Shown here: positions 25,787 to 34,424 of the stretch, piece by piece
Numbering within the stretch: position 1 is the first letter of the stretch
Layout of the letters: the number at the start of each line of letters is the position of its first letter
Origin: JAEUSG01 sp964590225
GTDB taxonomy: Bacteria; Fibrobacterota; OXYB2-FULL-49-7; JAEUSG01
Direction of reading: 5' to 3'
Length of the DNA: 64,000 bases
Assembly (NCBI GenBank): GCA_964590225.1
Contig: CAZPWS010000012.1
Location: 1-64,000, forward strand
Notes under the pieces: model-generated
Told to the model about the DNA's origin: nothing
Seen by the model: only the letters and a program-made list of their open reading frames with translations
The model's database searches: none
Position numbers and translations under genes: made by a program

Positions 25787-26125
25787 ATGTTAAGTAAAAG
25801 ATCTTCTCTTGGAAAATTTTGCGTAGTAGCGATAAGTGATGAGTTTACTGTAATTGCCGATTTGCAGGAGCTGGATATTTTTATTGATGGGTTGGTTGGA
25901 AAGGGTCACCATTTTATCGCGGTTAGGTTCGAAAGAATCTCATACATTTATTCCGGTGCATTGGCCGTTCTTGTCCGTAATGCGAGAAAACTTAAAGAGA
26001 AAAATGGAGAAATCGTTTTGCTCGAGCCAAATCGCGATGTGGACGATATAATAAAAATTACCAATTTGCATAATGCAATAAAAGTATTTCATAGTGAAGA
26101 AGAGTTGCTGGAATATCAGCGTTGA
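25787..26125 (+). CDS. Single STAS-domain protein
   Basis: This 112-aa protein consists of one STAS domain with VRFERISYIYSGALAVLVRNARKLKEKNG and a terminal HSEEELLEYQR, a close match in layout to the second halves of the protein at 23694. The Ser in IYSG occupies the usual phosphorylation position. It starts 2 nt after the RNase gene and ends 6 nt before the cyclic-nucleotide-binding gene, so it is in the same operon. It is likely a partner-switching antagonist or a subunit of a signalling assembly; the partner is not encoded here. Confidence 0.8.
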   Translation: MLSKRSSLGKFCVVAISDEFTVIADLQELDIFIDGLVGKGHHFIAVRFERISYIYSGALAVLVRNARKLKEKNGEIVLLEPNRDVDDIIKITNLHNAIKVFHSEEELLEYQR

Positions 26126-26131
26126 CAACTT

Positions 26132-26782
26132 ATGGTTATAAGAGATTTTCCTGAACTTAAAGACAGTTTAATTATTGTTTCAGCCAATACGGTGCTTTTC
26201 AAGGAAAATGATTTTTCCAAGGATATCTTTATTGTTAAGCGAGGTAAAATAAGAATCCTCAAAAAAATTGGTGCGCGGCAAATACAGCTCATGATGGTTG
26301 AACAGGGGGGGATTTTTGGTGAAATATCAATGTTCGACAACGGACCAAGAACAGCCACTGCAATAGCGGCAGAAGATTCAGAATTAATAAAGATAACGCC
26401 AGTAGTTTTTAACGATTCACTTAAGAATATTCCTGAGTGGTTTATGGCCATCGCTCGCGTGTTGTCCCAGCGAATCCGTCAGACAGACAGCCGCTTAGGG
26501 CTTTCAGGGCCAATTGTTAATGAAGCGAATGTTTCGTCGATAATGCTATATCTTGTAAGCGAAAAGACAGGTGCTTTTGAGCTGGACTTATCTATGGTTG
26601 AGAAAACACTTGCTGAATTGCTTGGCATTCCTATAAACGAAATGCAAGCCGTTTTCGATTCGCTTGTAAAAAAGAAAATAATTGAAATAATGGCTGAAAG
26701 AATGAAAGTTAGATCTATCGAAGCGCTTGCTGATCATCTTGAAAGCTTACGGAAGCAGCTTTCTCAATCTTATATCATATGA
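26132..26782 (+). CDS. Cyclic-nucleotide-binding (CRP-like) protein
   Basis: This 216-aa protein has an N-terminal cNMP-binding beta-roll (about 15-125) with FKENDFSKDIFIVKRGKIRI and the phosphate-binding-cassette-like GEISMFDNGPRTATAIA, in which Arg in the PRTATA segment contacts the phosphate in relatives. The C-terminal 75 residues (LSMVEKTLAELLGIPINEMQAVFDSLVKKKIIEI) look like a winged helix, but no strong recognition helix is evident, so DNA binding is uncertain. It overlaps kdsA by 4 nt. Role inferred: a nucleotide-responsive regulator within the STAS cluster. Confidence 0.78.
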   Translation: MVIRDFPELKDSLIIVSANTVLFKENDFSKDIFIVKRGKIRILKKIGARQIQLMMVEQGGIFGEISMFDNGPRTATAIAAEDSELIKITPVVFNDSLKNIPEWFMAIARVLSQRIRQTDSRLGLSGPIVNEANVSSIMLYLVSEKTGAFELDLSMVEKTLAELLGIPINEMQAVFDSLVKKKIIEIMAERMKVRSIEALADHLESLRKQLSQSYII

Positions 26783-27576
26783 TTCGAACGAAGGACAAAC
26801 CTTTTTTTGTAGCCGGTCCATGCGTAATTGAGTCTGAAAAGCTCACATTGTCGATTGCTGAAAAGCTTAAAAGTATTGCCGATACATTATCAGTCAGACT
26901 GATATTCAAGGCAAGCTTTGATAAGGCAAATCGTAGCGCCTATAACAGTTTTAGGGGGCCAGGTATAATTAAGGGATTGTCGATTTTAAAAAGTGTGCGG
27001 GAACAGACGGGGCTTAAGGTGTTAACAGATGTGCATGATGCCAACCAAGCCGAAAAGGCAGGAAAGGTTGTAGATGTATTGCAAATACCAGCTTTTTTAT
27101 GTCGGCAAACCGATCTTATTTTCGCGGCTGCCGATACAGGACTACCGGTAAATGTAAAAAAAGGGCAGTTTATGGCCCCCGATGAGGTTGGCAATATAAT
27201 AGAAAAGATTAATTCTCGCGGAAACAGGCAGGTTATGATAACAGAGAGAGGCACAACTTTTGGGTACCATAATCTTGTTGTTGACATGAAGGGATTGTAT
27301 GAAATGCGGCAGTTTGGAGTTCCAATAATTTTTGATGCCACCCATTCTGTGCAGAGGCCTGCGGAGCTGGGGCGTATTACTGGTGGTGATTCAAGGCTTG
27401 CACCTGTTTTGGCTCGTGCTGCGGCCGCCGTCGGGGTTGATGGTTTCTTTATGGAGGTTCACCCTATTCCAACAAAAGCAAAATCGGACGCGGCTAATTC
27501 ACTATCGTTGAAGGATTTTGGTAAACTTGTATCAACGCTTATTGATATAGATAGAGCAGCTTGTGGAAGAGACTAA
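26779..27576 (+). CDS. kdsA: 3-deoxy-D-manno-octulosonate 8-phosphate synthase
   Basis: This 265-aa protein condenses phosphoenolpyruvate with arabinose 5-phosphate to give Kdo-8-phosphate, the first committed step of Kdo synthesis for lipopolysaccharide. Family signatures are FFVAGPCVIES (residues 9-19), FKASFDKANRS, RGPG, LTDVHD, DVLQIPAFLCRQTDL, VNVKKGQFM, ERGTTFGYHNLVVDM, FDATHSVQRP and MEVHPIPTKAKSDAANS. The Cys in LCRQTD region does not by itself decide between metal-dependent and independent types. It starts with an ATGA overlap and runs 14 nt into the HAD gene, so it is translationally coupled on both sides. Its presence supports a Gram-negative host. Confidence 0.95.
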   Translation: MIRTKDKPFFVAGPCVIESEKLTLSIAEKLKSIADTLSVRLIFKASFDKANRSAYNSFRGPGIIKGLSILKSVREQTGLKVLTDVHDANQAEKAGKVVDVLQIPAFLCRQTDLIFAAADTGLPVNVKKGQFMAPDEVGNIIEKINSRGNRQVMITERGTTFGYHNLVVDMKGLYEMRQFGVPIIFDATHSVQRPAELGRITGGDSRLAPVLARAAAAVGVDGFFMEVHPIPTKAKSDAANSLSLKDFGKLVSTLIDIDRAACGRD

Positions 27577-28228
27577 ACCTTGTCGGGGCGTTATTTTTGA
27601 TTTCGACGGAACCCTTGCAGACTCCCTACCGGGAATATATGAAGGGTGGAAAAAAACTTTCCAATTACTTGGTCTTGGAGTTCCCGAATATAGTTTTATA
27701 AAAAAAGCAATTGGCCCAACGCGAGAGGAATATCTCAAGATAATCCTTGGTACAGAATCTAAAGCGGTTCAGGAAAAGGCTCTTGATATATTTCGTAAAA
27801 TTTACAGAGAAGAGACTATTTTTTCCACAAAATTATATGGCGGAATAACCGAGATGCTTGATAAACTTATGCATCGAGGTATCAAATTAGCAATAGCAAG
27901 CAATAAACCTCATAAACAGATACTTACTTTAGTAGAGATCTTATTCAAGAAGGAAATGCAGTTCACTTCTATTCTTGGTCCGGAATGTGTAGTAAGCGGT
28001 AAACCAGCGCCCGATATGTTTTTGCAGTGTGCAAAAGATTTTGGATATGATTCGGATGAAGTAATAATTGTTGGAGATACTCCTCTTGATATGGAAGCTG
28101 GCCGGCGTGCTGGTATGCGAAGAGTCGCGGTGCGGTGGGGTTATGGTAATGACACAGAGTTGGATGATGCCAAACCCGATTATAATGCCTATATGCCAAA
28201 TGATGTTGTAGCTTTTGTAGATTCTTAA
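27563..28228 (+). CDS. HAD-superfamily phosphatase (phosphoglycolate phosphatase-like)
   Basis: This 221-aa protein has a GTG start 14 nt inside kdsA. All HAD motifs are intact: I VIFDFDGTLADS (about 9-20), II AIASNKP, III GKPAPDMF with the Lys, and IV IIVGDTPLDMEAGRRAGM. About 75 residues of helical cap lie between motifs I and II, which makes it a C1-cap enzyme like Gph. Despite following kdsA it is not a KdsC-type (capless) Kdo-8-phosphate phosphatase by architecture. The substrate is unknown. TAATG couples it to the transporter gene. Confidence 0.85.
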   Translation: MEETKPCRGVIFDFDGTLADSLPGIYEGWKKTFQLLGLGVPEYSFIKKAIGPTREEYLKIILGTESKAVQEKALDIFRKIYREETIFSTKLYGGITEMLDKLMHRGIKLAIASNKPHKQILTLVEILFKKEMQFTSILGPECVVSGKPAPDMFLQCAKDFGYDSDEVIIVGDTPLDMEAGRRAGMRRVAVRWGYGNDTELDDAKPDYNAYMPNDVVAFVDS

Positions 28229-29100
28229 TGAAGCTCCCTTTTTTACTGCCAATAGCTCTTATTGCCGGTTTTATGGTGCCAGCTGTGGTAGGTTTTTATC
28301 CGCTTACAAAATGGCTTCTTGGAATCATGCTTTTTTTTTCACTTGTTTCCGAGCGCCATGCGCTAAAGAAAGGTGATTTTAAAAAGATTGCAGCTGTTTT
28401 TGTCTTGAACCTGTTTCTTGGCCCTGTTTACGCCATTCTTCTGTCTCCATTTGACAAAGAGCTTTCGATGGGGTTGCTGCTTGTAGGAATGGCACCAACT
28501 GCTACTGCGGCTGTTGCCGTAGTTGTATTGTCCGGTGGAAGGGCTGTTTTTGTAATGACAGCCATTGTTGTAACTCATCTTGGTGCCTCGATGTGGATCC
28601 CCCTGTATTTTCATCTTTTTTCAGACTTTTTAATAAAATCCGGAGTTATGGAATCATCGATTGACTCATTGAGTGTGCTCAAAGGAGTAGCTCCACTTTT
28701 AATAGTGCCGTGGCTACTTTCGGAAGCAGTGCGGCTGCTTCCAGAGCAAAGTAAAAAAATAATCATCGGGCTAAAATCTTACATTCTTCCCATTTGGGGG
28801 GTTGCAATTTTTCTTATTGGCGCAAAAACACGAGAGTTATGGACGGGAATGGAGCAGCAACTTTCGATAAAGTTACTTATTATTGTTCTATTTGTTTTGG
28901 TAGTTTGTGTCATACAATTTAAACTTGGTTCTCTAATTTGTAAGGAAAAAAATGTTGAGACAGCACAGTCGCTCGGACAGAAGAATACCATTTTAATGGT
29001 GTGGATTGCGCTTAACTGGCTGGGGCCAATATATGCTATCGCCCCTCTTTCATATATCCTGTGGCAGAATCTGTTTATAAGTTTTAAGCTGAGAAAATGA
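28228..29100 (+). CDS. BASS-type (bile acid:sodium symporter family) membrane transporter
   Basis: This 290-aa protein has about nine predicted membrane segments. Family-type features are GLLLVGMAPTATAAVAVVVLSGG in mid-protein and SLGQKNTILMVWIALNWLGP near the C-terminus, matching the cross-over regions that bind Na+ and solute in BASS proteins. It is an inner-membrane organic-anion transporter by inference; the substrate is unknown. The last 158 bp are repeated at 32493-32650. In that second copy the tail would read LRQLKN rather than LRK, so the present C-terminus may have been replaced by an insertion event. Confidence 0.75.
   Translation: MKLPFLLPIALIAGFMVPAVVGFYPLTKWLLGIMLFFSLVSERHALKKGDFKKIAAVFVLNLFLGPVYAILLSPFDKELSMGLLLVGMAPTATAAVAVVVLSGGRAVFVMTAIVVTHLGASMWIPLYFHLFSDFLIKSGVMESSIDSLSVLKGVAPLLIVPWLLSEAVRLLPEQSKKIIIGLKSYILPIWGVAIFLIGAKTRELWTGMEQQLSIKLLIIVLFVLVVCVIQFKLGSLICKEKNVETAQSLGQKNTILMVWIALNWLGPIYAIAPLSYILWQNLFISFKLRK
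28937..29094 (+). repeat. 158-bp direct repeat, copy 1 (3' end of transporter gene)
   Basis: It matches 32493-32650 at 156 of 158 positions by eye. Identity begins at tttgtaagg and ends at gctgaga, just before the stop codon. Confidence 0.92.
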
Positions 29101-29113
29101 GCGCGGTTGACTT

Positions 29114-30058
29114 CTATTGACTGCTGTTTCTGACCATTCTGATAGCTCCCATGCTCATGATAGCTGTTGGGCTGTAGTAGCGTTGGGTTTTGATGGTGTT
29201 GTATTTAGGGCGATCATAAAAGGAAGTTCCTCGGTTGGAACGATAATCTGCATAGTAGTTTTCTACTGTTGGATCAATGCTGTATCCCAATGGGGTGTGA
29301 TTAGCTCTGTTCCAGCACCACTCAGAACCATTCCCCTCCATATCATACAAACCAAGTTTATTCGGCTTAAACACTCCAATTGGTGAAGTATAGGCGTAAC
29401 CATCATTGTACTTTTCGTGTTGTATCTTCCATTCGGGAATCAGCTTTTTTATTGAAATATCAGCAACATTTTCTGTTGGTAGGCCATTGCCATATGAATG
29501 TGTAGTATATAAGCCTCTACATGATGCGGCGAATTCCCACTCTGCTTCTGATGGAAGCCTATAGCCATTTTTTTTCCAATTACAAATGACATTCTGTTCA
29601 TCAATAGTGTAAACGGTTTCCAAAGAGTCATAGTGGCTTCGCAGATTGCAAATCACTACTGCCGCAAGCCAACTGATATATACAAGTGGATGCTTGCCGT
29701 ACCCTTCCTTGAAAGAAAAGCGGCCATTGGTGAAGTCCAGATAGTTTTCAAAATATTCCATTGCATCGGATGGTCTGGTCAATTCTATGTTGCTGCCCGG
29801 CAGAAACAGCGTTCCGAGTGAGTTGACAGTGATTTTTTTATCCTGCAAAGCCTTATTCAGCAGCTGAGAGGTTTCTTCGCAGGTGTATTCATACTGAGAC
29901 ATGTAAAAGGAAGGGATATTCACAGTAATGATATTATCGCAATCCTTGCACTGCTTTATTTTATAAGAGCCTCCTTCAACAAGGATGAAATTATCAATCC
30001 CATATACGGTTGCAACTGTCAGAAACAGTAGGAGTGCGATAAATATTCTGTCAGCCAT
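29114..30058 (-). CDS. Exported SUMF1/FGE-like protein
   Basis: This 314-aa protein has a signal peptide (1-19) and an RBS gaaagga before the ATG. It carries the SUMF1 (formylglycine-generating-enzyme) fold: FILVEGGSYKI, PSFYMSQYEYT, PLVYISWLAAVVIC, YRLPSEAEWEFAAS, GLYDMEGNGSEWCWN and SNRGTSFYDRP. The copper/thiol cysteines of true FGE are absent after the RGTSF segment, and no sulfatase is encoded here, so sulfatase activation is unlikely. An extra CKDCDN pair lies near the N-terminus. It sits in a block bounded by direct repeats, divergent from the propeller gene at 30133. Confidence 0.78.
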   Translation of the reverse strand: MADRIFIALLLFLTVATVYGIDNFILVEGGSYKIKQCKDCDNIITVNIPSFYMSQYEYTCEETSQLLNKALQDKKITVNSLGTLFLPGSNIELTRPSDAMEYFENYLDFTNGRFSFKEGYGKHPLVYISWLAAVVICNLRSHYDSLETVYTIDEQNVICNWKKNGYRLPSEAEWEFAASCRGLYTTHSYGNGLPTENVADISIKKLIPEWKIQHEKYNDGYAYTSPIGVFKPNKLGLYDMEGNGSEWCWNRANHTPLGYSIDPTVENYYADYRSNRGTSFYDRPKYNTIKTQRYYSPTAIMSMGAIRMVRNSSQ

Positions 30059-30132
30059 TTTTTCCTTTCAATACGGTTTAAAATATTCTATCGTTGTCTA
30101 TGGTTGTTAGAGTAAAAAAGGAAAGGGTTTTT

Positions 30133-32430
30133 ATGCGCTTTTTTCAGCTTGTTTGTTTTGTTGGTTCCGCTGCTCTTTTTGCAGTAAAGCCTTTGTGGTC
30201 TCAGGTTACTGTGTTTCACACCAAACCCTATGATATGCTTTATTCAACCAGCTTTTCCCCCGATAGCAGACATGTGGCTTATTCGGGTACATGGTATGTT
30301 CGCATCTATGATATGAAAGGTAAAATGGTAGGCGAATATTTTGATCGTGCGCCCTTTATTTCATTCCGTAGTGACTTTCGATTCTGGAATATCCATCGTC
30401 AGAGTGGGAGTCAGATTGCTTTTATTAACAACGAAGAGCTGGCAGTGGCGGAGAAAAATAACGGCAAAAATCAAAAAATCAAAATTATCGGAGTTGACGG
30501 CTATTTCAAACGGGAAATAAAAGTGCCGATGGACCAGCTTCCGGATGAATCATATAGCAACATTGATCAGATAATAGTCTCCCCTTTAATGGATCGACTT
30601 ATTACGATTGAACGCTGGACAGGTGATTTTGTAATCCGCGATATGAACTTTAAGGTGATACGCCGCGTAAACCTGCTCGGCACAAACAGTTACTCTAACC
30701 GTTTTGTTAATATTGAGGAGATTAAATTTCTGCCCGACGGCTCGGGTTTTATCTTAAAAAGCAGAGGAGAGCCGCTCCAGGAAGGCTGGATTGCGTTCCT
30801 TACTTTGTATGACAAAGAGGGGAATTTTATTCGAAAGCTTGTTAGTGACGAGTGGGTAAAAACAATTGAAACAACTTACGGCAAAATAGAGAGAGAAAAA
30901 GACAGCTATCCTCTGAATGAACTTGATATCAGCCCCGACGGACAAACGGTTGTCTGCACTGATTGTGTAGGCGAAATAGACAGAAATCTTCTTGGGAAAT
31001 ACAAATACGAAGAAATTCATCCGCCTGGCAGCTTTTCCGAACACTCATATAGAGTTGCCAAGTGCATCCGCACGATAGACATTAAAAGTGGGAAGCAGTT
31101 TCAAGCCTATGTGCTGCGCGGCGGAGATGTAACAATTAAAAACGCTAAAGAGCGCCTTCCCTTTACAAACCCTTCCATCAGCCAGATCTTTTTTGCTCCG
31201 AACAGCAAAGATTACATAGGTGTTTCAGCCGAGGGGCTTTACAAAATCTCGTCTGACGGAAAGATTCTGGAATATCTTCCCTATCAAAACGATGATGAGT
31301 ATGCTGCGTACTATAATAAGGTGTACAGCAAACCACTCGGTTATTATTCCATCAAGCCACAGAATTTATATATTACCGCCGATCGCAAAACCTTTGTTTC
31401 CAAAACCATTTATACTTCGCTCTATTTTTTGAACACAGAAGGGGCAATTCAAGGTCAGATTAAACGCTATTATACGCCCTTCAGTACCGGTACAGAGGGA
31501 AGTCCGATAAGAGTATCTCTTGCAGGTCGATATTTTACACTTGACATCGATCAGGGAAAAGAATCTTTACTTTGGGATTTTAAAACCAATACAATAACAA
31601 AAGAGAAGAGCAGTATTTACTGGGACACTTCGGATAATGAATACCGGATGAGTTTTGATAAAAAAGGAATACGAATTAAATATAGGGATTCCGATGCTTT
31701 AATACCTGTGAGCCATATCGGAAGTGTTGTTCCGTTCGCCAATCGTAAAACCGCAGTTTCAGATAATGGGCTTGTAGTGGTCGATCAGGAGGGTAATCCC
31801 ATTATTAAACATCCGAAATCCACCTACTGGTTTCGTTTTGCCATGCATCCAGGTCTTGAACATTATATGGTTCCCAGTGTGGATGCGAAGGTAAAAACGA
31901 TGGTCAAGGTTTCTATTACCGGTCAAAAAATAAGTGACTACTGGATTGGTTCTTTCATCAGCAAGGTGCTGTATTCTCCTGACGGTTCTTTATTGCTCGG
32001 TTCGCACGACCTTTCCGGCTGTATCAGCATTTGGGATAACAGCAATAAGCTTCTTGATTTTCCGGGTCAAACAAAAGGCCATTTCAATGAAGGTCGTTTT
32101 TTTGATCTGCATCCGGATCCGGTGATGAGCATGGCTGTCACAAAAGATAACCGTTTCTTATTTACGGGTACTGCCGACAGAATAATCGTAACAGATCTTA
32201 AAACCGGCAGCCGTGCAACGATTTCGCTTTTTTATCGTGAACATTACAGCAGCACTTCAGAAAATGTTCCTCTTGATTTTATTGTGTCCGATTCCAGGGG
32301 GCGGTTTGAATGTAGCCATGAGGCGCGCGATCGAGTGAGTATTATGGAGAATGGAACAAATCAAACAGACGCACTCTGGAAAAAATACTATACCCAAAAT
32401 CTGCTTTGGAATTATTTACAGGGTTTGTAA
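30133..32430 (+). CDS. Large exported beta-propeller protein of unknown function
   Basis: This 765-aa protein starts at the ATG at 30133, preceded by ggaaaggg; an upstream ATG at 30094 would push the signal peptide inward. The signal peptide is about residues 1-24 (VKPLWSQ). The rest is built of WD40/YVTN-like strands, e.g. SFSPDSRHVAYSG, ISPDGQTVVCTD, FAPNSKDYIGVSAEG, LYSPDGSLLLGS and VTKDNRFLFTGTADR, consistent with one or two propellers. No sorting tail or catalytic motif is visible. It is paired with a SUMF1-like protein, and both lie inside the block flanked by the 158-bp repeats. Confidence 0.65.
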   Translation: MRFFQLVCFVGSAALFAVKPLWSQVTVFHTKPYDMLYSTSFSPDSRHVAYSGTWYVRIYDMKGKMVGEYFDRAPFISFRSDFRFWNIHRQSGSQIAFINNEELAVAEKNNGKNQKIKIIGVDGYFKREIKVPMDQLPDESYSNIDQIIVSPLMDRLITIERWTGDFVIRDMNFKVIRRVNLLGTNSYSNRFVNIEEIKFLPDGSGFILKSRGEPLQEGWIAFLTLYDKEGNFIRKLVSDEWVKTIETTYGKIEREKDSYPLNELDISPDGQTVVCTDCVGEIDRNLLGKYKYEEIHPPGSFSEHSYRVAKCIRTIDIKSGKQFQAYVLRGGDVTIKNAKERLPFTNPSISQIFFAPNSKDYIGVSAEGLYKISSDGKILEYLPYQNDDEYAAYYNKVYSKPLGYYSIKPQNLYITADRKTFVSKTIYTSLYFLNTEGAIQGQIKRYYTPFSTGTEGSPIRVSLAGRYFTLDIDQGKESLLWDFKTNTITKEKSSIYWDTSDNEYRMSFDKKGIRIKYRDSDALIPVSHIGSVVPFANRKTAVSDNGLVVVDQEGNPIIKHPKSTYWFRFAMHPGLEHYMVPSVDAKVKTMVKVSITGQKISDYWIGSFISKVLYSPDGSLLLGSHDLSGCISIWDNSNKLLDFPGQTKGHFNEGRFFDLHPDPVMSMAVTKDNRFLFTGTADRIIVTDLKTGSRATISLFYREHYSSTSENVPLDFIVSDSRGRFECSHEARDRVSIMENGTNQTDALWKKYYTQNLLWNYLQGL

Positions 32431-32463
32431 GAATAGGTCGCTTATTGTATAGCTTTCTCTGCA

Positions 32464-32479
32464 TACTCCTTAAGGAGTA
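32464..32479. repeat. Perfect 16-bp palindrome
   Basis: TACTCCTTAAGGAGTA lies 33 bp after the propeller gene and 13 bp before the second direct-repeat copy. It could be a protein-binding or recombination site; there is no direct evidence. Confidence 0.35.
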
Positions 32480-32492
32480 GTATTAATGCTAT

Positions 32493-32650
32493 TTTGTAAG
32501 GAAAAAAATGTTGAGACAGCATAGTCGCTCGGACAGAAGAATACCATTTTAATGGTATGGATTGCGCTTAACTGGCTGGGGCCAATATATGCTATCGCCC
32601 CTCTTTCATATATCCTGTGGCAGAATCTGTTTATAAGTTTTAAGCTGAGA
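32493..32650 (+). pseudogene. 158-bp direct repeat, copy 2: displaced 3' fragment of the transporter gene
   Basis: It is the same sequence as 28937-29094 with two differences. One of them turns the CAG of SLGQ's neighbour codon (AQS) into TAG, so it cannot be translated. Beyond the repeat the transporter frame continues as QLKN and a stop, probably the original C-terminus. Confidence 0.85.
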
Positions 32651-32700
32651 CAGCTAAAAAATTAGACATAACTGAAATTAAACCTGAGCGAGTGATGAAT

Positions 32701-34269
32701 CTATTTTGTCTTAAATTGATTCATCAGTTTGGCAAGCTCTAAAGCTTCGTCCTCGAGCTTCTTTGCACTTGAGGAAATAGCGAGGATGTTTTTGTTGGTT
32801 TCAAGCACTGACTTGTTTACGCCGGATATGTTTTGCGCAACCTCACTTAGCCCTTTTGCCGCCTCCTGAACTCGCAAGGCAATTTCTAAAGAGCTTTTAC
32901 TTGTATTACCAATCGTACTCGCTATTTCTTTAGCTGTAATTGACTGTTCTTCGACGGAACTTGCTATTGTTTTTGAAGTTGTATCTACTTCTCCAATAAT
33001 CGAAGTAGCATGAGATATTTCATCCGTCGCTTTTGCTGTCATATCCTGTATTCTCTTGATTTGTCCCTCAATTTCAGAAGTGGCAGAAGCTGTTTGCCTT
33101 GCCAGATCCTTTACCTCGTTAGCTACTACAGCGAAACCCCGACCGGCCTCACCAGCGCTTGCAGCTTCGATTGTAGCATTTAATGCTAACAGATTGGTCT
33201 GTTCAGCTATATCGTTTATCACTTCACTAATTTTTGAGATATCAAGAGCAATTTTTTTCAAGTCGCCCATTATTGATGAAGCCGATGCTGTCTGGGCGGC
33301 AGCCTGATTTGAAATTCGGGATTCGTTTGCAGTATTCCGTGCTACTTCATTAAAAGAGGCGCTCAACTCTTCAATTGCCGAAGCAATTGTATTGATAGAA
33401 CGAGACAAATCATCGGTATGGCTGGATACGAGGTTAACAGTTGTCGTAGCCTCTTCTGCAGAGGAAGCAACGGTGTTCGACTGTGCGGCCATTTCATCAG
33501 ATAGTGTAGAAAGTTTTGCAGCAGAGTCTGCAAGTGTCTTGGACGCGCCAAGGACGGCATTGCCTTTGATTTTGACAGTTTCAATAACTGTTTTTAACTT
33601 CTCAACAAAGTCGTTGAAATTTTGCGAAAGTACCCCGATTTCATCATTTTGTTCCGATACAAGCCTGACAGTAAGATCCCCATTTCCATGAGCAATATCA
33701 CGAAGCCTGTCTGAAGTAACTCTGATCGGAGTAACAATAAGCCTGCTCATGAGGAGATAAAGTACGGTCGTAATCAACAGAATTAGCAACAGCGTAGTTA
33801 CGACAGAACCTGTGATTTCGCTGCGGATTTCCATCCTGATATGATCATCTGTAAAAAGCGATTGTGCTACCCACTCCTGTTTTCCATCATTCAGTAGTGG
33901 CAGTGCAACAATAACAAATTTTCCTTCAGGAATGGCTGCAATATCCTTCACTGAACCATCTTGTTTTACAAGTCCCAAAATGTATTTATCGGAGTTATCC
34001 TTAACAACAATACCGTAGAATGATCTGTTTTTCAGCTTTGCAGTAATAATAGCTTTAGCAACTGTTAAGTCAAAATTCCACAAAGGTGCAGGCAGGCTGA
34101 TCGCCAGTTCCTCGGAAATCATTGACTTTTCGAGTTCAAACGATTCATAAAGTTGCTTAACATGTGTGCGAATCGAAACAAAACTGAATATCCCCTGCAG
34201 AAAAAGTATCGACAATACTGCAACAAAAATGAACTTTCCTTTTAACGACCAATTCCTGAAGCTATTCAT
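32701..34269 (-). CDS. Methyl-accepting chemotaxis protein
   Basis: This 522-aa receptor has a first membrane segment at about 11-30, a periplasmic sensor of about 125 residues and a second membrane segment at about 155-177 (VVTTLLLILLITTVLYLL). A HAMP domain (about 178-230) is followed by the signalling coiled coil, whose hairpin tip is nearly invariant (EQTNLLALNATIEAA, AGRGFAVVANEVK). The Gln/Glu-rich flanks supply methylation sites. It relays an extracellular signal to CheA/CheW, which are not in the window. A truncated solute-binding-protein gene directly upstream suggests it once worked with a periplasmic binding protein. Confidence 0.92.
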   Translation of the reverse strand: MNSFRNWSLKGKFIFVAVLSILFLQGIFSFVSIRTHVKQLYESFELEKSMISEELAISLPAPLWNFDLTVAKAIITAKLKNRSFYGIVVKDNSDKYILGLVKQDGSVKDIAAIPEGKFVIVALPLLNDGKQEWVAQSLFTDDHIRMEIRSEITGSVVTTLLLILLITTVLYLLMSRLIVTPIRVTSDRLRDIAHGNGDLTVRLVSEQNDEIGVLSQNFNDFVEKLKTVIETVKIKGNAVLGASKTLADSAAKLSTLSDEMAAQSNTVASSAEEATTTVNLVSSHTDDLSRSINTIASAIEELSASFNEVARNTANESRISNQAAAQTASASSIMGDLKKIALDISKISEVINDIAEQTNLLALNATIEAASAGEAGRGFAVVANEVKDLARQTASATSEIEGQIKRIQDMTAKATDEISHATSIIGEVDTTSKTIASSVEEQSITAKEIASTIGNTSKSSLEIALRVQEAAKGLSEVAQNISGVNKSVLETNKNILAISSSAKKLEDEALELAKLMNQFKTK

Positions 34270-34277
34270 TTTAATGG

Positions 34278-34424
34278 CTATTGTTCAGCCTTCTTCATTA
34301 TGGAACCAAATGTTCCGTTGGCTTTCAGCTCCTTTAAGGCAGCAGAAAACTGCTTTTCAAGCATTGTTCCTTTATCGCCATGCTGAAATGCAAAATACAC
34401 ATTTTGTTTGGATAATGGTTTACA
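34278..34424 (-). pseudogene. 3' remnant of a periplasmic solute-binding-protein (SBP_bac_3-like) gene
   Basis: The open frame has no start and encodes PLSKQNVYFAFQHGDKGTML, EKQFSAALKELKANGTFGSI and MKKAEQ before the stop at 34278. This is the typical last lobe of extracellular solute-binding family 3 proteins. It ends 8 bp upstream of the chemotaxis receptor gene on the same strand. The 5' two-thirds are gone; the frame stops abruptly at about 34424. Confidence 0.65.

Noticed and set aside
26779..28228. The HAD gene after kdsA as kdsC
   Set aside because: It has a C1 helical cap between motifs I and II, as in phosphoglycolate phosphatases. KdsC enzymes lack this cap.
29095..32492. A full integrative element with integrase in the repeat-bounded block
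   Set aside because: Only the SUMF1-like and propeller genes are present. No recombinase or att-like core beyond the 158-bp repeat is recognisable, so it is reported only as a repeat-flanked insertion.
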